Assembly (NCBI RefSeq): GCF_900100205.1
Contig: NZ_FNEQ01000012.1
Coordinates: 1 to 64,000 of the forward strand
Length of the DNA stretch: 64,000 nt
DNA from: Duganella sp. OV510
Lineage (GTDB): Bacteria; Pseudomonadota; Gammaproteobacteria; Burkholderiales; Burkholderiaceae_D
Reading direction: 5' to 3'
Below are positions 1 to 7,665 of this stretch, piece after piece (position 1 is the stretch's first letter; the number at the start of each line of letters is the position of its first letter). A program made the position numbers and the translations under genes. The notes below the pieces were generated by a model. The model searched no databases and was not told the origin of the DNA. It was given only the letters and a program-made list of their open reading frames with translations.

Positions 1-4
1 GGTA

Positions 5-41
5 AAGTTAAGTTTTGTTGGTCGCACAACAAGTCTAACTT
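5..41 (+). terminator. Possible terminator of a gene left of the window
   Basis: Two stacked inverted repeats, AAGTTA (5-10) with TAACTT (36-41) and TTGTTG (15-20) with CAACAA (27-32), fold into one hairpin followed by TTTC on the plus strand. It could end a plus-strand transcript that enters from the left. The stem is AT-rich and interrupted by an internal loop, so this is weak. Confidence 0.3.
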
Positions 42-100
42 TTCTTCACCGCTTTCTCATTTCTAGATGCATTTCACAGAAATCCGTGAAGAGCCAAAAA

Positions 101-124
101 AAAGCCAGCCCGAAGGCTGGCTTT
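101..124 (-). terminator. Rho-independent terminator of the TPR gene
   Basis: Perfect 10-bp stem AAAGCCAGCC / GGCTGGCTTT around the tetraloop TTCG (minus-strand reading), followed on the minus strand by a run of eight T. It lies 14 bases past the stop codon of the minus-strand TPR gene. Confidence 0.9.
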
Positions 125-138
125 TGGTATGGCGAGGA

Positions 139-1449
139 TTACTGCTTCTCGCCCGCAGCGATCTTCGGTGCGGTCTGGTAGTTGATCCAGTAACGGGCCA
201 GGTCGGCGCGTGGATCGGCACCTGCCGCCAGTGGGGTCAGCGTGGCGATCGATTCATCCTTCTTGCCGGCGATGGCTTGAGCGTAGCCCAGGCGCAGCTT
301 CGCATCTTCAGGATTCTTCGATACGCCTTTGGCGATACCTTGCTTCATCAGATCGATACCCTTGTCGTACTGGCCCAGGGTCACGTAGTTGTAGCCCAGG
401 TTGACCAGGCCGACGCCGTCTTTCGACTTCTGTGCGGCAGGGATGCCAGCGTCGATGTTTTTCGCATCGTCAGCGGCGCCCTTGTTGGCGCTGGTGCGCA
501 TTTTTTCGATCTGCGCCTTGTATTGGCCGGCTGGCACAACGCCATTCGGATAGGCTTTTTCCAGTGCGATCTTGGCTTCGGTGAAGAAGCCGCCCAACGT
601 TGCCAGTTCGGCCTGTTCGACGTAGTCGTCGGTTTCCATGCGGCCTGGCACGGTCACGGCTTTCAGGCGCACCAGATCCAGGTCCAGGCGGTTGTTGTAG
701 GTCTTCTTGCCACGGGTGCGGCTCAGCAGGTCGTTCCAGTAGTCTTCGGTCGGGTAGTAGCGGGTCAGCTCTTCCACGGCCCTCAGGTAGGTGTCCGGTT
801 CCTTGTTTTTCACGCCGACGTTGGCCAGCACCAGGATGGTGTCTTTGGCGGGCGCGGTGTTGGCTGCCTTGGCGGCATCGATATCCTTGATGGCTTCGGC
901 CTTGGCGGTGGCGAAGTCGTTTTTCAGGAAGTAGGCGCGCAGCGCGAATGGACGGAACTTGGCGGTGTCGCCGGTTTCTTTGCCGTAGCGGTCGAACCAT
1001 TCGATCGCCTTGTCGAAGTTTTTCAGGCCGCTGTAGTAGATGTTGGCGGTGGCTTCGATGAAGCGCGCGCGTTCTTCTGGCTTCAGCTGGTCCGAGCTGA
1101 TGATCGCTTCCAGCGCCTTGACGCTGGCTTCGTTGTTGTCCTGCGCTTGCGCCAGTTGCAGGCGCATGCGGTTCAGGATGAAGGCTTCGTACGGCGTGAC
1201 GTTAGGCAGCGCGGCTGCCTGGTCGATACGGTTCTGGAATTCGGCGTAGTTCTTGGCGTCGATCAGCGGCTTGGTTTGCGCCGGGTCGATCAGTTTGTAC
1301 ATATCAGGACGAACGGTGTTCGCTGGCTGCTCAGGCGCCTTCTTTTCTTCCGCGGCGTGTACCGGGGCCAGGCCCATGACGGCCGGTGCGGCGTTCAGGC
1401 CAATGGCGGCCAGGAGCAGGCTAATACGAGCAAGACGTTTATGGGACAT
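139..1449 (-). CDS. Exported tetratricopeptide-repeat protein
   Basis: 436 aa. The start has GAAGGATAACC before ATG. Residues 1-33 are a signal peptide (basic start, hydrophobic core, ending VHA-A), so the product is periplasmic or outer-membrane bound. The mature part is alpha-helical and rich in Ala/Asp/Lys, with TPR-like helices such as NIYYSGLKNFDKAIEWFDRY near residue 150 and YNYVTLGQYDKGIDLMKQG near 370. TPR proteins act as protein-interaction scaffolds; no enzymatic motif is seen. It follows the amino-sugar operon on the same strand after a 73-base gap and ends at a strong terminator, so it may be the last gene of that transcript or stand alone. The specific role is unknown. Confidence 0.8.
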   Translation of the reverse strand: MSHKRLARISLLLAAIGLNAAPAVMGLAPVHAAEEKKAPEQPANTVRPDMYKLIDPAQTKPLIDAKNYAEFQNRIDQAAALPNVTPYEAFILNRMRLQLAQAQDNNEASVKALEAIISSDQLKPEERARFIEATANIYYSGLKNFDKAIEWFDRYGKETGDTAKFRPFALRAYFLKNDFATAKAEAIKDIDAAKAANTAPAKDTILVLANVGVKNKEPDTYLRAVEELTRYYPTEDYWNDLLSRTRGKKTYNNRLDLDLVRLKAVTVPGRMETDDYVEQAELATLGGFFTEAKIALEKAYPNGVVPAGQYKAQIEKMRTSANKGAADDAKNIDAGIPAAQKSKDGVGLVNLGYNYVTLGQYDKGIDLMKQGIAKGVSKNPEDAKLRLGYAQAIAGKKDESIATLTPLAAGADPRADLARYWINYQTAPKIAAGEKQ

Positions 1450-1522
1450 GGTTATCCTTCAATCAAACAATAGGGGATGTAAACCCGCGTATTGTTACAC
1501 AAAACCGGGCAGAATTCCGAAT

Positions 1523-2830
1523 TCAACCGTGTTGCGGTGCGCCATGCGGCGGTGCTGCTTCTTCCTCTTGCGGCTGCGGCCGCGCGGTCATTGGAATGAT
1601 CTGCGACAGCACCGCCACCGGAATCGCGCAAATCATTACCCAGATGAAGAAGTGCTGGTAGCCGAGGGCGATCTGGATGTCGCCGCTGAACAGCTTGAAC
1701 AGCACAAAGCCAAGCTGCATGATGCCGGTGGCGAAGGCGTAGTGGGCGGTCTGATATTTACCCGGCGCCACCACCTGCATCATGTACAGAATCAGGCCAA
1801 CGAAGCCGAAGCCGTAGCCGAACATCTCGACGCTGAGCGCGGTGCCGATGACGGCCAGGTCGGTCGGCTGAAAATAGGATAACAAGTAGAAGGCGATGTT
1901 GGGCAGGTTGACCGCGAGGATCAGCCACAACATGGCGCGCTTGAGGCTCAGCCACGAGGTGAAGTAGCCGCCGGCGATGGAGCCGACCAGGAAGGCCACG
2001 GTGCCGACAGTGCCGTACACCGCGCCCACTTCGGCGGTGGTCAGTCCCAGGCCGCCAAGGTGGCGCGCCTCGCGCAGGAACAGCGGGCCGATCGACTGCA
2101 CCTGCGCCTCGCCGGCGCGGAACAGGATGATGAACACGACTGACACCCAGATGCCCGGCTTGTTGCGGAACTCTACGATCACTTCACGTAGTGTGCGGGC
2201 GATGGCGGCAACATTGGTATCGGCGCTGACCTGATTCTTCGCTAGCGGCAGCGCCCAGCTGTTGTACAGGCCCAGGCCGACCATCATGGCGCCAAGAATG
2301 CAGAAGCAGATGGTCCATGCCGTCACTACGCCCAGCGTCTTTTCGAAGTGGCCGGCCAGCACCAGCAGGGCGCCGGTGGTGAAGAACTTGGCGGCGTTGA
2401 AGAAGGTGCCGGTCCAGCCGGCGTATTTGGCCTGTTCTTTTTCATCGAGGCTGGTGATGTACAAGCCGTCGCAGGCGATATCGTGGGTTGCGGCAGAGAT
2501 GCCGACCAATGCCAGCATCGCCATGCAGGCGGCAAACCAGAAAGGCGCGTGCAGCGCCAGCGCGACACCGCCCAGGCATATGCCGCCGAATACCTGGAAG
2601 AAGGTGACCACCAGCTTCTTGCTGCTGGCCAGTTCGAGGAAGGGACTCCACAACGGCTTGAACACCCAGGCGAAACCGATCAACGCGGTCCAGTGATTCA
2701 GCTCGTCGTTGGGCACGCCCATGCTCTTCAACATCTGGTTGGCGACGATGGCCACTGCGAAGAAGGGAAGGCCTTGCGCCAGATACAGGCTGGGAACCCA
2801 GAACTTCGGATTGCGTACTTGCTCTTTCAT
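1523..2830 (-). CDS. AmpG-like MFS transporter of the amino-sugar operon
   Basis: 435 aa with about 12 hydrophobic segments, an inner-membrane major-facilitator permease. The N-terminus (NPKFWVPSLYLAQGLPF) and the charged segment HDIACDGLYITSLDEKEQAKYAG resemble the AmpG muropeptide permease family. I place the start at 2830 rather than the ATG at 2851 because GGAG stands nine bases before it, while the upstream ATG has GGGAG only three bases away. It is the last transporter-type gene of nagK-nagA-nagB-II-nagZ, so it most likely imports GlcNAc, chitobiose or GlcNAc-anhydroMurNAc for these cytoplasmic enzymes. Which of these is the substrate cannot be told from sequence. The C-terminal tail is rich in Pro, Glu and His. 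Confidence 0.8.
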   Translation of the reverse strand: MKEQVRNPKFWVPSLYLAQGLPFFAVAIVANQMLKSMGVPNDELNHWTALIGFAWVFKPLWSPFLELASSKKLVVTFFQVFGGICLGGVALALHAPFWFAACMAMLALVGISAATHDIACDGLYITSLDEKEQAKYAGWTGTFFNAAKFFTTGALLVLAGHFEKTLGVVTAWTICFCILGAMMVGLGLYNSWALPLAKNQVSADTNVAAIARTLREVIVEFRNKPGIWVSVVFIILFRAGEAQVQSIGPLFLREARHLGGLGLTTAEVGAVYGTVGTVAFLVGSIAGGYFTSWLSLKRAMLWLILAVNLPNIAFYLLSYFQPTDLAVIGTALSVEMFGYGFGFVGLILYMMQVVAPGKYQTAHYAFATGIMQLGFVLFKLFSGDIQIALGYQHFFIWVMICAIPVAVLSQIIPMTARPQPQEEEAAPPHGAPQHG

Positions 2831-2854
2831 GCGACTTATCTCCACCAGCATGGG

Positions 2855-2871
2855 CTCCCGTCTGCCGGGAG
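2855..2871 (-). other. Intercistronic hairpin between GH3 and MFS genes
   Basis: CTCCCG (2855-2860) and CGGGAG (2866-2871) form a 6-bp GC stem with a 5-base loop, just past the stop codon of the GH3 gene. No T-run follows, so it is unlikely to stop transcription; it may protect the upstream message or tune expression of the permease. Confidence 0.4.
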
Positions 2872-2877
2872 TGACGG

Positions 2878-4380
2878 TTATTGTTCGAAGCCTGGCACCG
2901 GCGCTTTGCCGCTGGCTTGCAGTTCACCCGACAGCCAGCCATTGATGGCGTCCAGCGCCGGCCTGGCGAAGCCGTAGGTCAGCAGCGCCGGCGCCTGGAT
3001 GTCCAGCGCCTGATACGGATTCCACAGCGCCAGGTGCAGGTCCGGCCGCCAGGTGGCGCGCGCGTGCTCGCCGTAGCGCAGGCGCGAGGTGGAGGCCAGC
3101 ATGGTGTAGCGGCCGTCCTGCGGCAGCGCGCTCCAGTCGAAGCTGTCGGCGTCGGCGAAAGTGAGCAGCTCGACGTCGTACAGCTGGCGCAGCGACTCGG
3201 CCACCACGGCGGCCGGCACGCCGGCTTCCGACACGCCGTCGCTGACCACGTCCTGGCGCGCGATCAGGCGCACCTTGGCGCCGGCAGCAGGGCGATGCGG
3301 TGCTTTGCCGTCAATGCTGTAGGCGGTCAGGCTGCGGCGCCAGCCTTCAGCCATGATCTCGCGGTCTGCCGCATCTTCCTTGTACGAGCGCGGCTTGCAT
3401 GGGTAGGCGCGCGCCAGCGCGGACAGGCGCGCCAGGCGCGTATCGATATCGGCCTGCGACAATTCGCCCGAGGCGATGGCGGCGGCGATGGCATTCAGCG
3501 TTTCGTTTTGCGTTTCGGTGGTGCCCAGCGCCATCACCATGTCGGCGCCAGCGGTCAGTGCGCGCACGGCGGCGTTGCCGACGCCATAGCGGCCGGCGAT
3601 GGCGTGCATGTCCATGCCGTCGGTGATAATGATTCCCTGGTACTGCCATTCCTCACGCAGCAGGTCGTGCAGGATGCGGCGCGACATGGTGGCCGGATTC
3701 TCGGCATCTAGCGTTGGATAGACAATGTGCGCGGTCATCATCGCCGGTGCTGCTGCGGAAGCGATGCGGAACGGCGCCAGCTCCAGGCGGTCCAGTTCTT
3801 CCACCGGCTTGTTCACGGTCGGCAGGTCGCGGTGCGAATCGACGTTGGTGTCGCCGTGGCCGGGGAAATGCTTGACGCAGCAGGCCACGCCTTCCGCATG
3901 GCTGCCGGCCATCCACGCCATTGCCAGTTCGGCGGCGCGCTGCGGTTCGGCGCCAAAGGAACGCTCGGCGATCACCGGATTGTGCGGATTGTTATTCAGG
4001 TCCAGCACCGGCGCGAAATTCCAGTTGAAGCCCAGCGACTTGACTGCGCGCGCCACAGCGGCACCGGTGCGCCAGGCCAGGTCGGTGTCGTTGGCCGCGC
4101 CCAGGCCCATCGCTGCTGGCGGCGCCGGCACCCAGGTCGAGCGCACCACGGCGCCGCCTTCCTGGTCGATGGCGATCAGCGCGTCCGGACCCATGACGGC
4201 GCGCAGGTCGGCGGTGAGCTTGGCCAGTTGTTCGGAGTCCGTCATATTCCCACGGAACAGGCAGACGGCGCGAATGCCGTTCGCCTTCAGGTGCGCGGCG
4301 GTGGCTTCATCCAGCACCGTTCCGGGGAAGCGGATCATGATCAGCTGGCCGGCGATTTTTCTCAGGTCGTCGTTCTGCAT
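2878..4380 (-). CDS. nagZ: Family 3 beta-N-acetylhexosaminidase (NagZ-like)
   Basis: 500 aa, no signal peptide, so cytoplasmic. The GH3 TIM barrel covers residues 1 to about 340. The NagZ loop KHFPGHGDTNVDSH is at 170-183 with the Asp181-His183 acid/base dyad, and the nucleophile is Asp254 in TDGMDM. The substrate-binding IDQEGG is at 71-76. These motifs define enzymes that release GlcNAc from chitobiose or from muropeptides. At 500 aa it is longer than Gram-negative NagZ (about 340 aa); residues 345-500 form an extra C-terminal domain of the kind seen in two-domain GH3 enzymes. It is followed closely by the SIS gene's end (1 base apart), inside an operon with nagK, nagA and a permease. It feeds free GlcNAc to NagK. 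Confidence 0.88.
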   Translation of the reverse strand: MQNDDLRKIAGQLIMIRFPGTVLDEATAAHLKANGIRAVCLFRGNMTDSEQLAKLTADLRAVMGPDALIAIDQEGGAVVRSTWVPAPPAAMGLGAANDTDLAWRTGAAVARAVKSLGFNWNFAPVLDLNNNPHNPVIAERSFGAEPQRAAELAMAWMAGSHAEGVACCVKHFPGHGDTNVDSHRDLPTVNKPVEELDRLELAPFRIASAAAPAMMTAHIVYPTLDAENPATMSRRILHDLLREEWQYQGIIITDGMDMHAIAGRYGVGNAAVRALTAGADMVMALGTTETQNETLNAIAAAIASGELSQADIDTRLARLSALARAYPCKPRSYKEDAADREIMAEGWRRSLTAYSIDGKAPHRPAAGAKVRLIARQDVVSDGVSEAGVPAAVVAESLRQLYDVELLTFADADSFDWSALPQDGRYTMLASTSRLRYGEHARATWRPDLHLALWNPYQALDIQAPALLTYGFARPALDAINGWLSGELQASGKAPVPGFEQ

Positions 4381-4381
4381 A

Positions 4382-5404
4382 TCAGTTGGTCTTGGTGACT
4401 TTGCTCAGGTGGCGCGGCTGGTCCGGGTCCATGCCACGCGCGGCGGACAGCTCGGCGGCCATCTTGTAGAACGCCTGGATGGCAACGATAGGATCGAGGT
4501 CCGGCGTGGCGGCGACCGGCAAGGTCAGATCGCGTTCGGCGACATCAGCCGGCGCGGCCAGCAGCACGCGCGCGCCACGGCCGCGCATCTCGGTCGCCAG
4601 CGCCAGCAGGCTGGCCTGGGTTGCGCCGCGCGTGGCGAAGATCACCAGCGGATAGCCTTCTTCGATCAGCGCCATCGGGCCGTGCTTGATCTCGGCGCCA
4701 CTGAAGGCTTCCGCCTGCAAGGCCGAAGTCTCCTTGAATTTCAGCGACGCTTCCAAAGCGACCGGGAAGCTGATGCCACGCCCGACTACCATGATGTTGC
4801 GGGCCGGCGTCAGCACCTCGACAGCTTTCGACCAGTCTTCGGTGGTGGCGGCGCGCAGCGATTCAGGCAGCGCCTCCAGGCCCGCCAGCAGTTCCGGATC
4901 GTTCTGCCAGGCGGCCACCAGGCGTGCGCTGGCCACCAGGCTGGTGATGAAGCTCTTGGTGGCGGCCACGCTCTGCTCTTTGCCGGCGCGCAGCGGCATC
5001 GCGTATTCGGCGGCATGCGCCAGCGGCGAATCGATATCGTTGACCAGCGCGATGGTGGTGGCGCCGCCGTCGCGGAAGTATTTGATCGGCTCGACCACGT
5101 CCGGGCTCTGGCCGGATTGCGAGATCGAGATGGCCAGCGTGTCGCGCGTGATCAGCGGTGATTTGTTCAGCGTCACCAGCGACATCGGCAGCGACGCCAC
5201 CACGCGGCCCAGGCGCGCCATGATCAGGTAGGCGGCGTAGGCGCAGGCGTGGTCCGAACTGCCGCGCGCGATGGTCAGCGCGGTGGAGAAGGAAGTGCTC
5301 CTCAATTTGCGGCCCAGTTCCGCGTACTGCTCGCCGTCGTTGGCCAGTTGCAGGGCGACGCAATCAGCGGCGGATAGGGCTTCTTTCAACATCATTGAGG
5401 TCAC
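4382..5404 (-). CDS. SIS-domain glucosamine-6-P deaminase (NagB-II type)
   Basis: 340 aa, two SIS domains (about 30-170 and 195-330), like the isomerase half of GlmS without the glutaminase domain. The sugar-phosphate loop SISQSGQSPD is near 93-102, and ALQAEAFSGAEIKHGP near 230-245 carries the Glu and His of the isomerase site. NagB-II enzymes convert glucosamine-6-P to fructose-6-P and ammonia, and replace the classical NagB in many proteobacterial nag operons; the neighbours nagA and nagK support this. I take GTG at 5404 as start because GGAGAA lies seven bases upstream, and the GTG overlaps the nagA stop as GTGA. The two ATGs at 5395 and 5392 are too far from that ribosome site. Confidence 0.85.
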   Translation of the reverse strand: MTSMMLKEALSAADCVALQLANDGEQYAELGRKLRSTSFSTALTIARGSSDHACAYAAYLIMARLGRVVASLPMSLVTLNKSPLITRDTLAISISQSGQSPDVVEPIKYFRDGGATTIALVNDIDSPLAHAAEYAMPLRAGKEQSVAATKSFITSLVASARLVAAWQNDPELLAGLEALPESLRAATTEDWSKAVEVLTPARNIMVVGRGISFPVALEASLKFKETSALQAEAFSGAEIKHGPMALIEEGYPLVIFATRGATQASLLALATEMRGRGARVLLAAPADVAERDLTLPVAATPDLDPIVAIQAFYKMAAELSAARGMDPDQPRHLSKVTKTN

Positions 5405-6498
5405 AACAGTTCTCCTTCGATATAGACGGCTTTGAGATTCAGGTCACGGTCGAGCACCACGAAGTCGGCGAACGCGCCGGGAGCCAGGCGGCCCCGCTCG
5501 GAGAGGCCGAGGTAATCGGCCGCATAGGTGGAGACGCGGGCCGAGGCATCCGCCAGATCGAGGCCGAGTCCGACCAGGTTGCGCAGCGCCTGGTCCATGG
5601 TGAGGGTGCTGCCGGCCAGCGTGCCGTCGGGCAGGCGCACGCCGCCCATGCACTTCATGACCTTGTGCCGGCCCAGCATGTACTCGCCGTCCGGCATGCC
5701 GGTGGCGGAAGTCGAATCGGTGACGCAGTAGACGTTCGGGATGCAGCGCAGCGCGGTGCGGATAGCGCCCGGATGCACGTGCAGCAGGTCGGGGATCAGT
5801 TCAGCGTAAGTGGCGTGCGCCAGCGCGGCGCCGACCATGCCGGGTTCGCGGTGATGCAGGCCGGGCATGGCGTTGAACAGGTGGGTGAAGCTGCGCGCGC
5901 CTTGCTTCAGCGCGGCCACGCCGTCCTCGTAACTGCCCAGCGTGTGGCCGATCTGTACGCGCATGCCGGCGTCCGACAGTTCCTTGACCAGTGCCTGGTG
6001 GCCGGCGATTTCCGGCGCCACCGTGATGACGCGCAGCGGCGCCAGTTCTTCCAGCTTCTCGACATCTTCCAGTGTTGCCGAGCGCGCGTACGGTGGCTGT
6101 GCTCCCAGCTTGCCGGAGTTGATGAACGGGCCTTCCAGGTGTGCGCCCAGCACGCGCGCTTCGCCCTTGCCGCGCGTGGCGGCGGCCTTGCCGATGCCGC
6201 GCAGCGCCAGGTCGATATCTTCCGCCGGCGCGGTCATGGTGGTGGCCAGCATGCTGGTGGTGCCATGTTTCGCGTGGATGGCGGCGATGGTGCGGACGGC
6301 GTCGCCGCCTTCCATCACATCCTTGCCGCCGCCGCCGTGCACGTGCAAATCGATAAAGCCAGGCAGGATATAGACTGCTTCGTTGAGCGCGGGATCGACG
6401 CTGCTGCCGCTGATGGCCGCAATGCGTTCGTTGAAAGTGAGTTCACCGTGGACCCAGCCGGACGGTGTCAGGATATTGCCTTTGATTGCATCGCTCAT
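5401..6498 (-). CDS. nagA: N-acetylglucosamine-6-phosphate deacetylase
   Basis: 365 aa amidohydrolase-fold enzyme that removes acetate from GlcNAc-6-P. Motifs in order: DLHVHGGGG (His52, His54 metal site), HLEGPF with Glu122, IGHTLGSYEDG, THLFNAMPG, and VTDSTSATG with the catalytic Asp, then the barrel-closing LAPGAFADFVVLD near the C-terminus. Length matches NagA (about 380 aa). It lies between the GlcNAc kinase and the SIS deaminase and is translationally coupled to the latter (GTGA overlap), giving GlcNAc-6-P to GlcN-6-P to Fru-6-P in one transcript. Confidence 0.93.
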   Translation of the reverse strand: MSDAIKGNILTPSGWVHGELTFNERIAAISGSSVDPALNEAVYILPGFIDLHVHGGGGKDVMEGGDAVRTIAAIHAKHGTTSMLATTMTAPAEDIDLALRGIGKAAATRGKGEARVLGAHLEGPFINSGKLGAQPPYARSATLEDVEKLEELAPLRVITVAPEIAGHQALVKELSDAGMRVQIGHTLGSYEDGVAALKQGARSFTHLFNAMPGLHHREPGMVGAALAHATYAELIPDLLHVHPGAIRTALRCIPNVYCVTDSTSATGMPDGEYMLGRHKVMKCMGGVRLPDGTLAGSTLTMDQALRNLVGLGLDLADASARVSTYAADYLGLSERGRLAPGAFADFVVLDRDLNLKAVYIEGELL

Positions 6499-6511
6499 CT
6501 GCGCGACTCCG

Positions 6512-7381
6512 CTACGAATTCAAATGTTGTTGGATCAGGCGCAGCGCGCCGGCGGCTGAATCGCCATGCGGGTTGACGATGCGCTTCAACATCGACACCG
6601 GCAGGTAAGGGCGCAGCGGCGCGGCCAGGCCGCCGCACAGCGCGATCGGCAGCGTGCCGCTGGCGTCGAGCGCATCGGCCATCAGCTGCACCTGGCGTCC
6701 CGCTTCGAGCAGGATGGCGCGCGCGGTGTCGTTGCTGTCGCCGTGCTGCAGCACGATGCGCGCCAGCTGTGCGTAATGCGTCTGCGAGGCTTGCGCCAGC
6801 CAGTTCTGGATCGCGTCGCGCTGGCCGCCGCAGGCATTGGCGACCTCGGTGGCAAAGGCGTTGGCAGGCAAGCGGCCGTCAAGCACCTGCTGTACATGGT
6901 TGATGGCGCGCAGGCCCATCCAGGCGCCGCTGGCCTCGTCGCCGGCGGGAAAGCCCCAGCCGCCGACTTCGACGTGACGGCCATCGTTCAGCTTGATTTC
7001 GCCGACGCTGCCGGTGCCCAGCGCGATGATGGCGCCAGGCTGGCCCTGATGCGCGCCCAGCACGGTGGTATGACCGTCGCTTTCCAGCGCGACGCGTGCG
7101 TAGCCCGGATTGGCGGCGACAAACTCGGCCGCCCATTGCTTATTGTGCACGCCAGCCAGGCCGAGGCCAATGGCGATGGAAGATTTGTTGGGAAAATCCA
7201 GGCCGGCGGCGCGGAAAGCAGCAACTGCGGCGTCATCGACGGACGCCCAGGCCTTGGCGATGCCATGCATCAAGCCCGACGGCCCGCTGGCGCCTTCAGC
7301 GATTTCGACGCCGCCGGCCCGCGCGAGACGCGCCCTGGTGCCGCTGCCGCCGCCGTCAACGCCGATAAAAAATTCGATCAT
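6512..7381 (-). CDS. nagK: BadF/BadG-type N-acetylglucosamine kinase
   Basis: 289 aa, a sugar kinase of the BadF/BadG/BcrA/BcrD ATPase group. The phosphate-1 loop is DGGGSGTR at 9-16; phosphate-2 is seen as ALGTGSVGEI and the adenosine region as LCGGLAAPL. GGWGFPAGDEASGAWMG is typical of NagK-II/GspK-like GlcNAc and GlcN kinases. It phosphorylates the GlcNAc freed by the GH3 enzyme. It is the first gene of the operon; the start has CAGGTAAAC before ATG and lies about 40 bases after a predicted transcription start. GlcNAc versus glucosamine specificity is inferred from nagA next door. Confidence 0.85.
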   Translation of the reverse strand: MIEFFIGVDGGGSGTRARLARAGGVEIAEGASGPSGLMHGIAKAWASVDDAAVAAFRAAGLDFPNKSSIAIGLGLAGVHNKQWAAEFVAANPGYARVALESDGHTTVLGAHQGQPGAIIALGTGSVGEIKLNDGRHVEVGGWGFPAGDEASGAWMGLRAINHVQQVLDGRLPANAFATEVANACGGQRDAIQNWLAQASQTHYAQLARIVLQHGDSNDTARAILLEAGRQVQLMADALDASGTLPIALCGGLAAPLRPYLPVSMLKRIVNPHGDSAAGALRLIQQHLNS

Positions 7382-7426
7382 GTTTACCTGAGAAAGCTCT
7401 AGCCGGGATGGCCCGCGATGAAGGGC

Positions 7427-7455
7427 ACTATAGGGTTGGCTAACCAGCTTGTCAA
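7427..7455 (-). promoter_or_regulatory. Sigma-70 promoter of the nag operon
   Basis: On the minus strand TTGACA (7450-7455) and TATAGT (7427-7432) are separated by exactly 17 bases. The spacer contains a 12-bp near-palindrome (7434-7445, GGTTnGCnAACC), a good place for a repressor. The predicted transcript starts near 7420, about 40 bases before nagK. Confidence 0.75.
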
Positions 7456-7533
7456 CAGGTATTTAACTGGTATTAAAAAATATTGAAGTGGACTGCTGTT
7501 GTCTTCTTGTAATGCCTATCTAACTACCTGTTT
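7454..7533. promoter_or_regulatory. Inverted pair of operator-like repeats upstream of nagK
   Basis: AACAGGTATTTAACTGGTATTA (positions 7454-7475, plus strand) recurs in degenerate form on the minus strand at 7511-7532 (AACAGGTAGTTAGATAGGC then ATTA). The proximal copy overlaps the -35 box. Each copy holds two direct AGGT/TGGT-like half-sites. This suits a GntR- or LacI-type amino-sugar regulator, but no such regulator gene is in the window. Confidence 0.4.
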
Positions 7534-7592
7534 TATATAGAAAAATTTGAATTTCTGCGCTCCATCCTAGTTGTGGCATTTGCGTGCCAATT

Positions 7593-7662
7593 CAACTCCG
7601 GGGTCAGTTCTGCCAAACGTACACGAGCTCATGTACGTTTGGCAGAACTGACCCCGGAGTTG
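7593..7662. repeat. 70-bp near-perfect palindrome, GGGGTCAG-tipped element (copy 1)
   Basis: Arms 7593-7623 and 7632-7662 are perfectly complementary over 31 bp, and the centre GAGCTC is itself palindromic, so only one base pair (7624/7631) fails in 70 bp. The outer 15 bases read CAACTCCGGGGTCAGT, matching the tips of the palindrome at 53552-53633, while the inner arms differ completely. It begins three bases after the stop codon of the minus-strand GIN-domain gene. Confidence 0.9.
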
Positions 7663-7665
7663 GGT

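Noticed and set aside
2831..2851. ATG at 2851 as start of the MFS gene
   Set aside because: Ribosome site spacing is only three bases; the ATG at 2830 has GGAG at nine bases and starts with the usual family N-terminus.
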